This document shows, piece by piece, positions 50,374-58,098 of a stretch of 64,000 bases of DNA. The notes beneath the pieces were generated by a model that worked only from the letters and a program-made list of their open reading frames with translations, searched no databases and was not told where the DNA came from. A program made the translations under genes and the position numbers. Each line of letters opens with the position of its first letter. The first letter of the stretch is position 1. The stretch covers positions 186,001 through 250,000 of the forward strand of contig FWXP01000003.1 in assembly GCA_900176545.1 (NCBI GenBank), in the 5' to 3' direction. The DNA is from Oscillospiraceae bacterium (GTDB taxonomy: Bacteria > Bacillota > Clostridia > Saccharofermentanales > Saccharofermentanaceae).

Positions 50374-51309
50374 TTACCCAAGTTCCGCTATGCTCAGGAA
50401 TACGTAATCTTCTACCTTCTCGTCGCTGCCGGGTGCTCCGAAGAGACCGGGCTCGCTGTATTCCGGAGTATTGTCGGCTATAACGTCATCAAATGATCTG
50501 TCTGAATCATCCACGATATATACATACATGACTATTCCGTCGTAACCTTCGGGAACAACAAGATACGAAGTGGTATGTATACAGCATGTGTAATTCCAGA
50601 TGGAACGTCCTTCGGAATCAGTCGTTGTCTCATTCACGGTCTCTTCGTCTTCTCTGAACTCGTAGTAGGATACGTTATATGTCTGACCGTTATATATGAC
50701 GTCGCCTGATACGCAGAAACTGTCTATGTCGGTAGACATATCTATAAGAGGATATTTGACTCCTGTGTAGTAATCCAGATAGCCTACATTGTGATATGAC
50801 CACATGGTGCTGCTGGAAGATCCGCTCGGGACTACGCAGCTCATGGGAAATACTTCCGTGTAGGATATCTCGTAGATGACATACCCCGGTTCTTCCGCAG
50901 GATAGTGTCTTACCTGAGGCCTGTAGAGGGTGGCGACGTTATTGATCACGTCTGTCGAGATTTCCGAATAGCTGCCGCCGTATCCGCTTATCAGGAACTG
51001 ATTGAAATACGTGTTTACGTTGCCGTGAGTGAAGGGGATATTGTTCTCCAGGACCCATGGAGTGCCCGAATAGTCCGCATAGAAATCGTCGAACTCGTAT
51101 TCTACGTCAACATTGGTAAGATCGTGCTGCGGTTCGAGGGGAGCGGAATTACGCGAAGTGGTGATGATATCGTCATCTTCCTCCTCGTCCTCTTCTTCCT
51201 CTTCTTCGCGAGCTCTTTCTCTTCTGTTGTCATTACGATCTTCGCAGCTCGTCATAAGAAAGCATGACAAGAGCGAAATGCTAAGTATCAGTGCCGTAAA
51301 CCTTTTCAT
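50374..51309 (-). CDS. Tandem lipoprotein paralogue 1 of 5 (unknown family)
   Basis: First gene of the array, 311 residues. Signal peptide MKRFTALILSISLLSCFL with lipobox MTSC, then a strongly acidic linker (EEEEEEDEEEDDD). Domain: PWVLENNIPFTHGNVNTYFNQF, YRPQVRHYPAEEPGYVIYE, YLDYYTGVKYP, GDVIYNGQTYNVSYYEFRE, YLVVPEGYDGIVMYVYIVDDSDRSFDD, ending SIAELG. Its upstream region holds a TATAAT and a palindrome; gaps between the five genes are 5-17 bases, so they form one operon. Confidence 0.8.
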   Translation of the reverse strand: MKRFTALILSISLLSCFLMTSCEDRNDNRRERAREEEEEEDEEEDDDIITTSRNSAPLEPQHDLTNVDVEYEFDDFYADYSGTPWVLENNIPFTHGNVNTYFNQFLISGYGGSYSEISTDVINNVATLYRPQVRHYPAEEPGYVIYEISYTEVFPMSCVVPSGSSSSTMWSYHNVGYLDYYTGVKYPLIDMSTDIDSFCVSGDVIYNGQTYNVSYYEFREDEETVNETTTDSEGRSIWNYTCCIHTTSYLVVPEGYDGIVMYVYIVDDSDRSFDDVIADNTPEYSEPGLFGAPGSDEKVEDYVFLSIAELG

Positions 51310-51326
51310 ATCTAACCCTCATAATT

Positions 51327-51355
51327 AAGATATTAATCATATCTTTTTGATTATA
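51327..51355 (-). promoter_or_regulatory. Probable promoter/operator of the lipoprotein array
   Basis: On the minus strand TATAAT (51355-51350) is followed by the palindrome AAGATAT-GATTA-ATATCTT (51345-51327), covering the expected transcription start. No consensus -35 is seen. The palindrome may bind a repressor. Confidence 0.45.
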
Positions 51356-51589
51356 CACCGAAGAGGCATCATCTTCCATTTCTACCGTAAGGGAAACTTG
51401 ATAAAAGAGGGAAGATACGGCTTCAAATTATTAATATGCGGCACTGTCCCGAAACAACTTCGTTCCACTTTGTTTACAACAGAAAGAAGCCTGTGAATAA
51501 ACGGATAACAATGACTTGTAACAGGGGTTTTCACCTTCGAAATGTGTTAAAGTCGCCTTAAGAGATATAAAGGAAAGGAGGACGGATCC

Positions 51590-51751
51590 ATGACCGAAAG
51601 AGAGCATAAGATGCTTCTGATATTCGCCTGTCTGTGTCTGTTGCTCCTGATATTCAGGGTGCGCGGATATATAGGAGGTTCGCCTGCTGCTTCTGAACCT
51701 TCCTCATCTGAGACTGCTGTTACGGCAGTTGTCCTTAATAATGATAACTGA
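51590..51751 (+). CDS. Small membrane protein, 53 aa, unknown
   Basis: A 53-residue frame with a strong AAGGAAAGGAGG site before its ATG. A charged N-terminus (MTEREHK) leads into one hydrophobic helix (MLLIFACLCLLLLIF), a short basic turn (RVRGY) and a Ser/Ala-rich tail. It is closed by a terminator hairpin at 51758-51784, which supports a real transcription unit. The region 51360-51580 upstream of it shows no other gene. Family and function unknown. Confidence 0.55.
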   Translation: MTEREHKMLLIFACLCLLLLIFRVRGYIGGSPAASEPSSSETAVTAVVLNNDN

Positions 51752-51757
51752 GCATCA

Positions 51758-51792
51758 GGGCCGATCTTCTGAAGAGTTCGGTCCTTCGTTTT
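51758..51792 (+). terminator. Terminator after the 53-aa gene
   Basis: GGGCCGATCTT and AAGAGTTCGGTCC pair around a short loop, followed by TTCGTTTT. Confidence 0.65.
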
Positions 51793-51814
51793 ACAACAAT
51801 ACCTATAATACATA

Positions 51815-51843
51815 TTGACATAGTAGGCGAATGGTGATAATTT
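51815..51843 (+). promoter_or_regulatory. Promoter of the cysteine/transsulfuration operon
   Basis: TTGACA (51815-51820), a 17-base spacer and TAATTT (51838-51843); a start near 51850 gives a leader of about 220 nt that holds the leader peptide and attenuator. Confidence 0.75.
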
Positions 51844-51873
51844 TTATTGAAAGCTGATGACGGAGGTTAGAAG

Positions 51874-51969
51874 ATGAGGCGCTGTACAGTATGTTCACGA
51901 CATATCCTTATGTGTTGTCGAATGTTGTGCTCCCGGGCAGCAAAAAGGCCGGAGTATAGCGGTGCCTGA
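51874..51969 (+). CDS. Cysteine-rich leader peptide, 31 aa
   Basis: A 31-codon frame behind CGGAGGT with five Cys codons (residues 4, 7, 14, 15 and 19), including a TGT-TGT pair. It sits between a strong promoter and an intrinsic terminator, upstream of sulfur-amino-acid genes. One strand of the antiterminator lies inside it, just after the Cys14-Cys15 pair. This is the layout of a trp-type attenuator sensing charged tRNA-Cys. A second Cys-rich peptide precedes cysK at 62.0 kb and shares the RML-x-CxR-type core. Confidence 0.75.
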   Translation: MRRCTVCSRHILMCCRMLCSRAAKRPEYSGA

Positions 51970-52046
51970 ACCTACTTAAGATCAGCATCACAGATAAGAT
52001 ACCTTGCCAATGCCCGGGAGTTACTTAAAGCCCTCGGGCATTTTTG
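51930..52046 (+). promoter_or_regulatory. Cysteine attenuator (antiterminator/terminator)
   Basis: Segment 1 CTCCCGGGCA (51930-51939, inside the leader peptide) is perfectly complementary to segment 2 TGCCCGGGAG (52011-52020). Segment 2 also pairs with segment 3 CCCTCGGGCA (52031-52040), followed by TTTTTGATC, an intrinsic terminator. A ribosome stalled at Cys14-Cys15 would leave segment 1 free to pair with 2 and allow read-through; fast translation would cover segment 1 and let the terminator form. Confidence 0.8.
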
Positions 52047-52072
52047 ATCATTAAATAATCGGAGTTAAACAA

Positions 52073-53239
52073 ATGAAAAACGGCTTAAACACATCCTGTC
52101 TCCATCTTGAAGGAGGCGATGAGACAGAATTACATTACGGAGCGATAAGCTACCCAATATATCAGTCTGCGACATATGTACATCCGGGCGTCGGAAGAAG
52201 TACCGGATATGATTACAGCAGACTTCAGAATCCCACAAGAGAGCGCCTTGAGAAGGTGGTAGCCGGTCTTGAAGGAGGTATCGACGCATTTGCTTTAAGT
52301 AGCGGTATGGCAGCTATAGCTCTTCTTATGGAGATCTTTGCTCCCGGTGATCACATAATAGTCGAAGCAGATCTTTATGGAGGCAGCATCAGACTTTTTG
52401 ATAACGTATCCGTTAAGAATAATATCGAGATCACGTATCTTAACTGTTCTTCTGAGGATATCTCCTCTGTTATTAAGCCCAATACGAAGGCTATATACAT
52501 AGAGACTCCAACTAATCCCATGATGAACGTCTCTGATATTGAAGCTTTCTCTAAGATAGCTAAGGAACACGGCCTTATCCTTATAGTGGATAATACGTTC
52601 CTTTCGCCTTACTTCCAGAATCCCCTTAAGCTGGGTGCGGATGTTGTTATCCACAGCGGTACCAAGTTCATAGGGGGTCATAATGACACTCTTGCGGGCT
52701 TTATCGTAACGGATAAAGCCGATATTAAGGAAAAGCTCAGATTCCTTATTAAGACTACGGGTTCGGGACTGTCTCCTTTTGACAGCTGGCTTATCTTAAG
52801 GGGAGTAAAGACCTTAGGTATCCGCATGGAAAGATCTCAGGATAATGCGCTTAAGATCGCTAAGTGGCTTCAGAATGAGAGCCTTGTTACCAAAGTCTAT
52901 TATCCCGGCCTTGAAGACCATCCGGGATATGAGCTTATCAAGAGGCAGGCAAGAGGCTTCGGCTCCATGATCACTTTCGACGTGGACAGTAAAGAGCATG
53001 CTCTTAAGATCTTAGAGAAGGTGGAGATAATAAAGTTCGCTGAAAGCCTCGGCGGAGTAGAGACCCTTATCACATATCCCACGACACAGACCCATGCCGA
53101 TGTCCCTGAGGAAGTAAGGCTTAAAAACGGCATCACTGACAGAACTCTTCGCCTCTCCGTAGGAATAGAAGATATAGAAGATCTTATAAGAGAACTTACC
53201 GATGTTTTCTCTTCTATTAAGGAGGAAGATCATGCCTGA
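52073..53239 (+). CDS. Cys/Met metabolism PLP enzyme (cystathionine gamma-synthase/lyase family)
   Basis: PLP-dependent transsulfuration enzyme, 388 residues. Motifs: GYDYSRLQNPTRERLEKVVAGLEGG, ALSSGMAAIALLMEIF, ADLYGGSIRLF, YIETPTNPMMNVSDI, VDNTFLSPYFQNPLKLGADVVIHSGTKFIGGHND (PLP lysine in SGTK) and SLGGVETLITYP. Whether it acts as gamma-synthase (MetB), gamma-lyase (MccB) or an O-acylhomoserine sulfhydrylase cannot be decided by eye. The next gene is a beta-lyase type, which favours MetB plus beta-lyase; control by a cysteine attenuator favours a cysteine-making role. The stop overlaps the next start by eight bases. Confidence 0.88.
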   Translation: MKNGLNTSCLHLEGGDETELHYGAISYPIYQSATYVHPGVGRSTGYDYSRLQNPTRERLEKVVAGLEGGIDAFALSSGMAAIALLMEIFAPGDHIIVEADLYGGSIRLFDNVSVKNNIEITYLNCSSEDISSVIKPNTKAIYIETPTNPMMNVSDIEAFSKIAKEHGLILIVDNTFLSPYFQNPLKLGADVVIHSGTKFIGGHNDTLAGFIVTDKADIKEKLRFLIKTTGSGLSPFDSWLILRGVKTLGIRMERSQDNALKIAKWLQNESLVTKVYYPGLEDHPGYELIKRQARGFGSMITFDVDSKEHALKILEKVEIIKFAESLGGVETLITYPTTQTHADVPEEVRLKNGITDRTLRLSVGIEDIEDLIRELTDVFSSIKEEDHA

Positions 53240-54407
53240 GAGAAATCTTGATTTTGATACGATAGTACCAAGGAAAGGCACCGATTGCCTTAAGTATGAC
53301 TTTGCAGTAAGAAGAGGTATGCCTGAAGACGTGCTTCCTTTGTGGGTGGCCGACATGGACTTTAAGACAAGTTCTTACATAGAGGACGCCGTCATCGAAA
53401 GGACAAAGCATGCGATATTCGGTTACAGCGAAGTTCAGCAGGAATACTTTGAAGCAGTCGCCGGCTGGATGAGAAGACGCCATAACTGGGAGATCGACAG
53501 AAGGTGGCTCATAAAGACTCCGGGCGTAGTCTTTGCTCTTGCAATGGCAGTTAAGGCTTTTACTTCAGTCGGTGATAAAGTTCTTATCCAGCAGCCCGTA
53601 TATTATCCTTTCTCTGAAGTTATAGCAGATAATGACAGGGTGATAGTAAGTAACGATCTTGTATTGGGAGAAGACTTAAGATACCATATCGACTTCGAGG
53701 ATCTTGAGCAGAAGATCGTAGATAACGACATTAAGCTCTTCCTTCTTTGTAATCCCCATAATCCTTCAAGGAGAGTATTTACCGGGGATGAGCTTACAAG
53801 GATAGGTGAGATCTGCTTAAAGCATAATGTCTTAGTAGTAAGTGATGAGATACATAACGACTTCGTATTTGAGGGCGAACATACGGTATTAGCAAGTATA
53901 AGTAAGGAATTTGCAGATATATCGATAATATGCACGTCTCCCAGTAAGACTTTTAATCTGGCCGGAATGTTAATGTCCAATATCATTATCCCAAATGCGA
54001 CGATAAGAAGAAGGTTCAGGCATGAAGTGGCAGCATCCGGTATGAGTCAGCTGGGTACCCTCGGACTTGTAGCTGCACAGACAGCTTATGAGAAAGGCGA
54101 TGTCTGGTACGAGGCGATGCTTTCTTACGTTAAGAGCAATATAGATTACGTAAGAGAATTTACGAAGAATGAGCTTCCCGGTGTAAAGTTTATAGAAGGT
54201 GAAGGAACTTATCTTGTATGGCTTGACTTCAGGGGAACGGGCCTTAGCTTTGAGGAGATCGACAGAAGGATCATCCATGAAGCAAAATTATGGCTTGACA
54301 GCGGCAGGGTTTTCGGAGAAATTGGAAACGGATTTCAGAGGGTCAATGTTGCGGCTCCGAGGAAGACTATTGAGGAGTGCATGAGAAGGATCAAGGCCAT
54401 TCTCTGA
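53232..54407 (+). CDS. MalY/PatB-type aminotransferase, probable cystathionine beta-lyase
   Basis: Class I/II fold PLP enzyme, 391 residues. The MalY/PatB hallmarks are present: KGTDCLKYDF, LPLWVADMDFKT, HAIFGYSEVQQEYFEAVAGWMRRRHNW, PGVVFALAMAVKAFTSVGDKVLIQQPVYYPF, LCNPHNPSRRVFT, DEIHNDFVFEGEHTVLA and the PLP-lysine segment CTSPSKTFNLAG. PatB proteins cleave cystathionine (to homocysteine, pyruvate, ammonia) or cysteine. The ATG at 53232 is used because GGAGGAAG precedes it. Operon position between the gamma-family enzyme and cysE supports sulfur amino acid metabolism. Confidence 0.88.
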   Translation: MPERNLDFDTIVPRKGTDCLKYDFAVRRGMPEDVLPLWVADMDFKTSSYIEDAVIERTKHAIFGYSEVQQEYFEAVAGWMRRRHNWEIDRRWLIKTPGVVFALAMAVKAFTSVGDKVLIQQPVYYPFSEVIADNDRVIVSNDLVLGEDLRYHIDFEDLEQKIVDNDIKLFLLCNPHNPSRRVFTGDELTRIGEICLKHNVLVVSDEIHNDFVFEGEHTVLASISKEFADISIICTSPSKTFNLAGMLMSNIIIPNATIRRRFRHEVAASGMSQLGTLGLVAAQTAYEKGDVWYEAMLSYVKSNIDYVREFTKNELPGVKFIEGEGTYLVWLDFRGTGLSFEEIDRRIIHEAKLWLDSGRVFGEIGNGFQRVNVAAPRKTIEECMRRIKAIL

Positions 54408-54437
54408 TATAGTATGTAAGGAAAGCGGAGATTAAGG

Positions 54438-55316
54438 ATGACGAGATCGGCAGATAACAGGATAGACGAGATAGTAGATATGATAATAGAGGACTACGAA
54501 GATGACCGTACGGTCAATCGCGTGGATATCCTGAACCAGCCCGATAAGAAGGCGATAGTCGATATCGTCGAGAAGCTCATGAAGATCTTATATCCGGGTT
54601 ACTACAGCGATAAGGTGTATAAGATCTACAGCCTCAGAAATAATATGTCTGCAACTATAGAAGATGTTATCTTCCATCTGAAGAAGCAGATAATGATCGT
54701 TCTTAAATATACCCGATCGGATTCCAAGGATGAGGATCTTGAAGTTCAGGCTACGGATATAACCTATTCATTCATGAGAAAGATCCCCTGTATCAGGAAG
54801 GTCCTGGAGACAGATGTGGAAGCCGCATATGAAGGCGATCCCGCTGCAGACAGCAAGGATGAGATAATCCTCTCATACCCCGGTATCTATGCCATATCCG
54901 TATACAGGATCGCTCACGAACTGCAGCTGCTTAATGTTCCGATGATCCCCAGGATCATGACTGAGCATGCCCACAGCGTCACGGGTATAGATATTCATCC
55001 GGGTGCCGATATCGGAAAGTATTTCTTCATAGATCACGGTACCGGTGTCGTTATCGGAGAGACAACGATAATAGGTGAGCACGTCAAGGTATATCAGGGC
55101 GTGACATTGGGAGGTCTGTCCACCAAGGGAGGTCAGAGCCTAAGAGGTACCAAGAGACATCCTACTATCGGCAATAACGTTACTATCTATTCCGGTGCGT
55201 CCATCCTCGGCGGAGATACCGTCATAGGAGATGACGTAGTCATCGGAGGTAATGCATTCATAGTTGATTCCGTAGAGAAAGGTTCACGCGTAGTAGCAAG
55301 AAAGAAGGCTGACTGA
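54438..55316 (+). CDS. cysE: Serine O-acetyltransferase
   Basis: Makes O-acetylserine, the substrate of CysK. 292 residues. The N-terminal helical SATase domain spans about 1-170 (LSYPGIYAISVYRIAHELQLL, MIPRIMTEHAHSVTGIDIHPGADIG) and the left-handed beta-helix runs to about 285 (FIDHGTGVVIGETTIIGEHVKVYQGVTLGG, KRHPTIGNNVTIYSGASILGG). The histidines of the DHGTG and EHAHS segments are the expected active-site residues. N-terminal extension (about 100 residues) is longer than in short Bacillus CysE, resembling the EpsC/plant-like form. The stop overlaps the LysR start. Confidence 0.95.
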   Translation: MTRSADNRIDEIVDMIIEDYEDDRTVNRVDILNQPDKKAIVDIVEKLMKILYPGYYSDKVYKIYSLRNNMSATIEDVIFHLKKQIMIVLKYTRSDSKDEDLEVQATDITYSFMRKIPCIRKVLETDVEAAYEGDPAADSKDEIILSYPGIYAISVYRIAHELQLLNVPMIPRIMTEHAHSVTGIDIHPGADIGKYFFIDHGTGVVIGETTIIGEHVKVYQGVTLGGLSTKGGQSLRGTKRHPTIGNNVTIYSGASILGGDTVIGDDVVIGGNAFIVDSVEKGSRVVARKKAD

Positions 55317-56227
55317 TGACGATCTTACAACTTAAGTATGTTCTGGCAATAGCATCATCTTCTTCAATGAGAGAAGCCGCGAGCAAGCTCTTCGTATCTC
55401 AGCCGGCTCTTTCCGCGACGATACACGAGCTTGAGGAAGAACTCGGTATCAGGATATTCGAGCGTAATAACAAAGGTATCTCGTTGACGCAGCAGGGGAG
55501 AGAGTTCCTTGTATATGCGAAGCAGGCGGTAAGTCAGTACGAGATCATAGAAGACAGGTATATCGAGAAGGACAAGAACAGGAAGCATTTCTCCGTATCG
55601 ATGCAGCATTATGTATTTGCCGTTCATGCATTTGTAGAGACGGTCAAGGATTTCGGAACGGACAGATATGTATATTCCGTTCATGAGACAAGGACGGATG
55701 AAGTGCTTACTAACGTGAGAGATCTTCACAGTGAGATAGGTATCATCGCATATTCGGGATCTAACGAGACCATCCTTAAGAAGCTCTTCAGAGAGTACGG
55801 TCTCGTATTTCATCCGATAATGGTAAGGGATACATATGCATATGTATGGGAAGATCATCCTCTTGCAGGAAGAGAAGAGGTATCTTTGGAAGAATTAAAA
55901 GAATACCCCTGTGTAAGCTTTGATCAGAGCAGCGACAAGGATTTTTATCTTTCTGAGGAAGCATTGGGAGACCGAGAATACGAGAAGCTCATACGATCTA
56001 ACGACAGAGCGACATCCGCGGAGATAATGGCGAAGCTTCACGGATATTCCATAGGTACCGGAATAATGACCGAGAGCGTGACATTAAAAGACGGCGTAGT
56101 TACGATAAAACTTAAGGAGCAGGATCCTCTTACCATAGGGTATATAATGAGGAAAGATCATAACTTAAGTGACATAGGTACAAGATATATAAGCGAACTT
56201 GAAAAGTATAAAAAGAAGGGGCTGTAA
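55316..56227 (+). CDS. LysR-family regulator of the sulfur cluster
   Basis: A 303-residue LysR-type regulator, translationally coupled to cysE. The HTH is at residues 1-60 (MTILQLKYVLAIASSSSMREAASKLFVSQPALSATIHELEEELGIRIFERNNKG); the effector domain covers about 88-295. Position between cysE and the NitT/TauT transporter suggests a CysB/CmbR-like role with O-acetylserine or N-acetylserine as effector, which is inference. The operator-like 31-bp element that begins 26 bases after its stop, with a second copy before cysK, is its best candidate target. Paralogue of the LysR at 27.4 kb. Confidence 0.88.
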   Translation: MTILQLKYVLAIASSSSMREAASKLFVSQPALSATIHELEEELGIRIFERNNKGISLTQQGREFLVYAKQAVSQYEIIEDRYIEKDKNRKHFSVSMQHYVFAVHAFVETVKDFGTDRYVYSVHETRTDEVLTNVRDLHSEIGIIAYSGSNETILKKLFREYGLVFHPIMVRDTYAYVWEDHPLAGREEVSLEELKEYPCVSFDQSSDKDFYLSEEALGDREYEKLIRSNDRATSAEIMAKLHGYSIGTGIMTESVTLKDGVVTIKLKEQDPLTIGYIMRKDHNLSDIGTRYISELEKYKKKGL

Positions 56228-56238
56228 GGCCCCTTTTA
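56216..56238 (+). terminator. Terminator at the end of the lysR gene
   Basis: AAGGGGC and GCCCCTT pair around TGTAAG, followed by TTATAA. The lysR stop codon lies in the loop. Confidence 0.7.
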
Positions 56239-56252
56239 TAATGCACTTTGTG

Positions 56253-56283
56253 TGATAAGCAAAAGTAATAACAAACGATAAGT
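56253..56283 (+). promoter_or_regulatory. 31-bp operator-like element, copy A (NitT/TauT transporter)
   Basis: Begins TGATAAGCAAAAGT and ends ACGATAAGT. It matches copy B upstream of cysK at 24 of 31 positions without gaps. It lies upstream of a likely -10 (CATAAT, 56322-56327) that has no -35, so an activator is expected. Position relative to the start (about -80 to -50) fits a LysR site. Confidence 0.6.
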
Positions 56284-56354
56284 TCTAAGCATTATACAAA
56301 CAACCGACGTTCAATTAACATCATAATCATGAATTCGGACGGAGGTAAAAAGAA

Positions 56355-57308
56355 ATGGTGATCAAACAGATCAAGAAAGTAAGTGCGATACTGTCGGCTC
56401 TGCTGGCGATACAGGTGCACATCCGAATGCCGAATTCTCCTCTGCAGCCGGAAGCGTCCAAGCCCTACTTCCTTTATCTGCTCTATGCGGCTCTGGCAGT
56501 ATTCGTTGTATCGTATCTGCTGTCGTTCTTCGTAAAGCCGGTAGATAAGAAACTGGAAAGCACGGGACCTCTTCTGGCAGGCGGAGTACTTCTTCTTAAC
56601 ATCGTAAATATCGTATGCAGTAAGCTGGCACTTCTTCCCGTGTTATTCTTCCCTTCGCTCGACAGAGTATTCGGAGTATACGTAAACGATTGGGAGTTGC
56701 TTCTTAAATGTATAGGATCGTCGGGCAAGCTGCTTCTCATAGGTTTCTCGATAGGAGCGGTGATAGGATTCGGAACGGGTATCCTCGTAGGATTTAATAA
56801 GAAAGCCGCATACTGGTTCAATCCTTTCGTAAAGATCATAGGCCCAATCCCCGCGACTTCCTGGTCGCCCCTGGTATTATCACTCTTCGCTACATCTTAT
56901 CAAGCTGCGGTATTCATGATCGCATTGTCGGTATGGTTCCCTATAACGGTCATGACAAGTAACGGAATAGCAAATGTTCAGCAGACTTATTTTGAAGTAG
57001 CGGATACTCTCGGAGCGGGTAAGTTCTGGAAGATCTTCAGGGTCGGTATTCCGGCAGCGCTTCCTTCCGTATTCCTCGGCTTCTTCTATGCGACAACGGG
57101 ATCCTTCGTAACACTGGTAACCGCCGAGATGTTCGGATGTAAGCTCGGAATCGGATGGTATCTGAACTGGCAGAAGAGCATGATGCTCTATGCGAATGTA
57201 TATGCGGGACTTATCCTTCTGGCGGTTCTTTGTAATCTCATAATCACATTGCTGTTTAAGGTCAAGGACAGACTTCTTAACTGGCAGAAGGGAGTGATCA
57301 AATGGTAG
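56355..57308 (+). CDS. NitT/TauT-type ABC transporter, permease
   Basis: Membrane subunit of an importer of the nitrate/sulfonate/taurine class, 317 residues. Residues 35-60 and 75-100 are two extra N-terminal helices before the conserved core; the core has GFSIGAVIGFGTGILVGF, VKIIGPIPATSWSPLVLSLFATSY, and the EAA loop YFEVADTLGAGKFWKIFRVGIPAALPSVFLGF. GGAGGTAAAAAG precedes the start. It overlaps the ATPase gene by seven bases. The substrate is not evident; a sulfur compound is suggested by the neighbours (cysE, LysR, cysK), but oxyanions cannot be excluded given nifB nearby. Confidence 0.88.
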   Translation: MVIKQIKKVSAILSALLAIQVHIRMPNSPLQPEASKPYFLYLLYAALAVFVVSYLLSFFVKPVDKKLESTGPLLAGGVLLLNIVNIVCSKLALLPVLFFPSLDRVFGVYVNDWELLLKCIGSSGKLLLIGFSIGAVIGFGTGILVGFNKKAAYWFNPFVKIIGPIPATSWSPLVLSLFATSYQAAVFMIALSVWFPITVMTSNGIANVQQTYFEVADTLGAGKFWKIFRVGIPAALPSVFLGFFYATTGSFVTLVTAEMFGCKLGIGWYLNWQKSMMLYANVYAGLILLAVLCNLIITLLFKVKDRLLNWQKGVIKW

Positions 57309-58081
57309 GACATATTAAGATCGATAAGGTCAGCAAGAGCTTCACTAATCCTGACGGCTCAGTAGTCAAAGCTTTAAATGAAGTGGAACTTGATATCAAG
57401 CCCGGATCATTCGTATCACTTATAGGTCCGTCAGGATGCGGTAAGACTACACTTCTTCGTGCCATCTCAGGCCTTGCCTTAGCAGACGGCGGAGATGTCT
57501 ATGTAGACGAAGAGAAGGTAACGGCTCCGGGTCACGAGAGAGGATTTGCTTTCCAGCAGGCTAACCTTTATCCCTGGCTTAACATCGAGAAGAATATAGC
57601 ATTTGGACTTAAGGCAAGAGGCATCTACAAGACCCACAAGGAAGATGTTAAGGAATATATCGAGATGGTAGGTCTTAAGGGATTCGAGAAGTCTTATCCT
57701 CATCAGTTGTCGGGAGGAATGAATCAGAGAGCATCACTTGCAAGAGCTCTCGTAGGTCATCCAAAGGTCCTTCTCTTAGATGAGCCGCTCGGAGCTCTCG
57801 ATGCATTTACCAGGATGAACATGCAAGACGAGATCATAAGGATCTGGAAAGAGCAGCAGATGACCATGGTCATGGTTACTCACGACGTAGACGAGGCAGT
57901 GTATATGTCGGATCAAGTCATAATTATGACGCCAAGGCCCGCCAAGATCGAACAGGTCATAGATATTGAGCTTGGAAGGCCCAGAGCACGAGGCAATATC
58001 GACTTTATCAAGTACAGGACCAGGATCCTTGAGATATTGAATTACGCGGGCGAGAATCACGAACCGGAATATTATTTGTAA
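57302..58081 (+). CDS. NitT/TauT-type ABC transporter, ATP-binding protein
   Basis: ATPase subunit, 259 residues. Walker A GPSGCGKTTLLRAISG, Q-loop FAFQQANLYPWLNIEKN, signature LSGGMNQRASLARAL, Walker B VLLLDEPLGALDAFTR, switch His VMVTHDVDEAVYMSDQV. LYPWLN and GALDAFTR are typical of SsuB/TauB/NrtD. Partner of the permease upstream and the binding protein 17 bases downstream. Confidence 0.92.
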   Translation: MVGHIKIDKVSKSFTNPDGSVVKALNEVELDIKPGSFVSLIGPSGCGKTTLLRAISGLALADGGDVYVDEEKVTAPGHERGFAFQQANLYPWLNIEKNIAFGLKARGIYKTHKEDVKEYIEMVGLKGFEKSYPHQLSGGMNQRASLARALVGHPKVLLLDEPLGALDAFTRMNMQDEIIRIWKEQQMTMVMVTHDVDEAVYMSDQVIIMTPRPAKIEQVIDIELGRPRARGNIDFIKYRTRILEILNYAGENHEPEYYL

Positions 58082-58098
58082 TCATAGGAGGAATTAAA

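Noticed and set aside
46736-51309. Repeats in the lipoprotein array considered as CRISPR or a satellite repeat
   Set aside because: The similarity is at the protein level over 900-bp units, with coding frames, signal peptides and ribosome binding sites; no short regularly spaced repeats are present.
56329-56361. A 10-codon frame over the ribosome binding site of the NitT/TauT permease gene
   Set aside because: It has no ribosome binding site of its own and no enriched amino acid, so coincidence is the best explanation.
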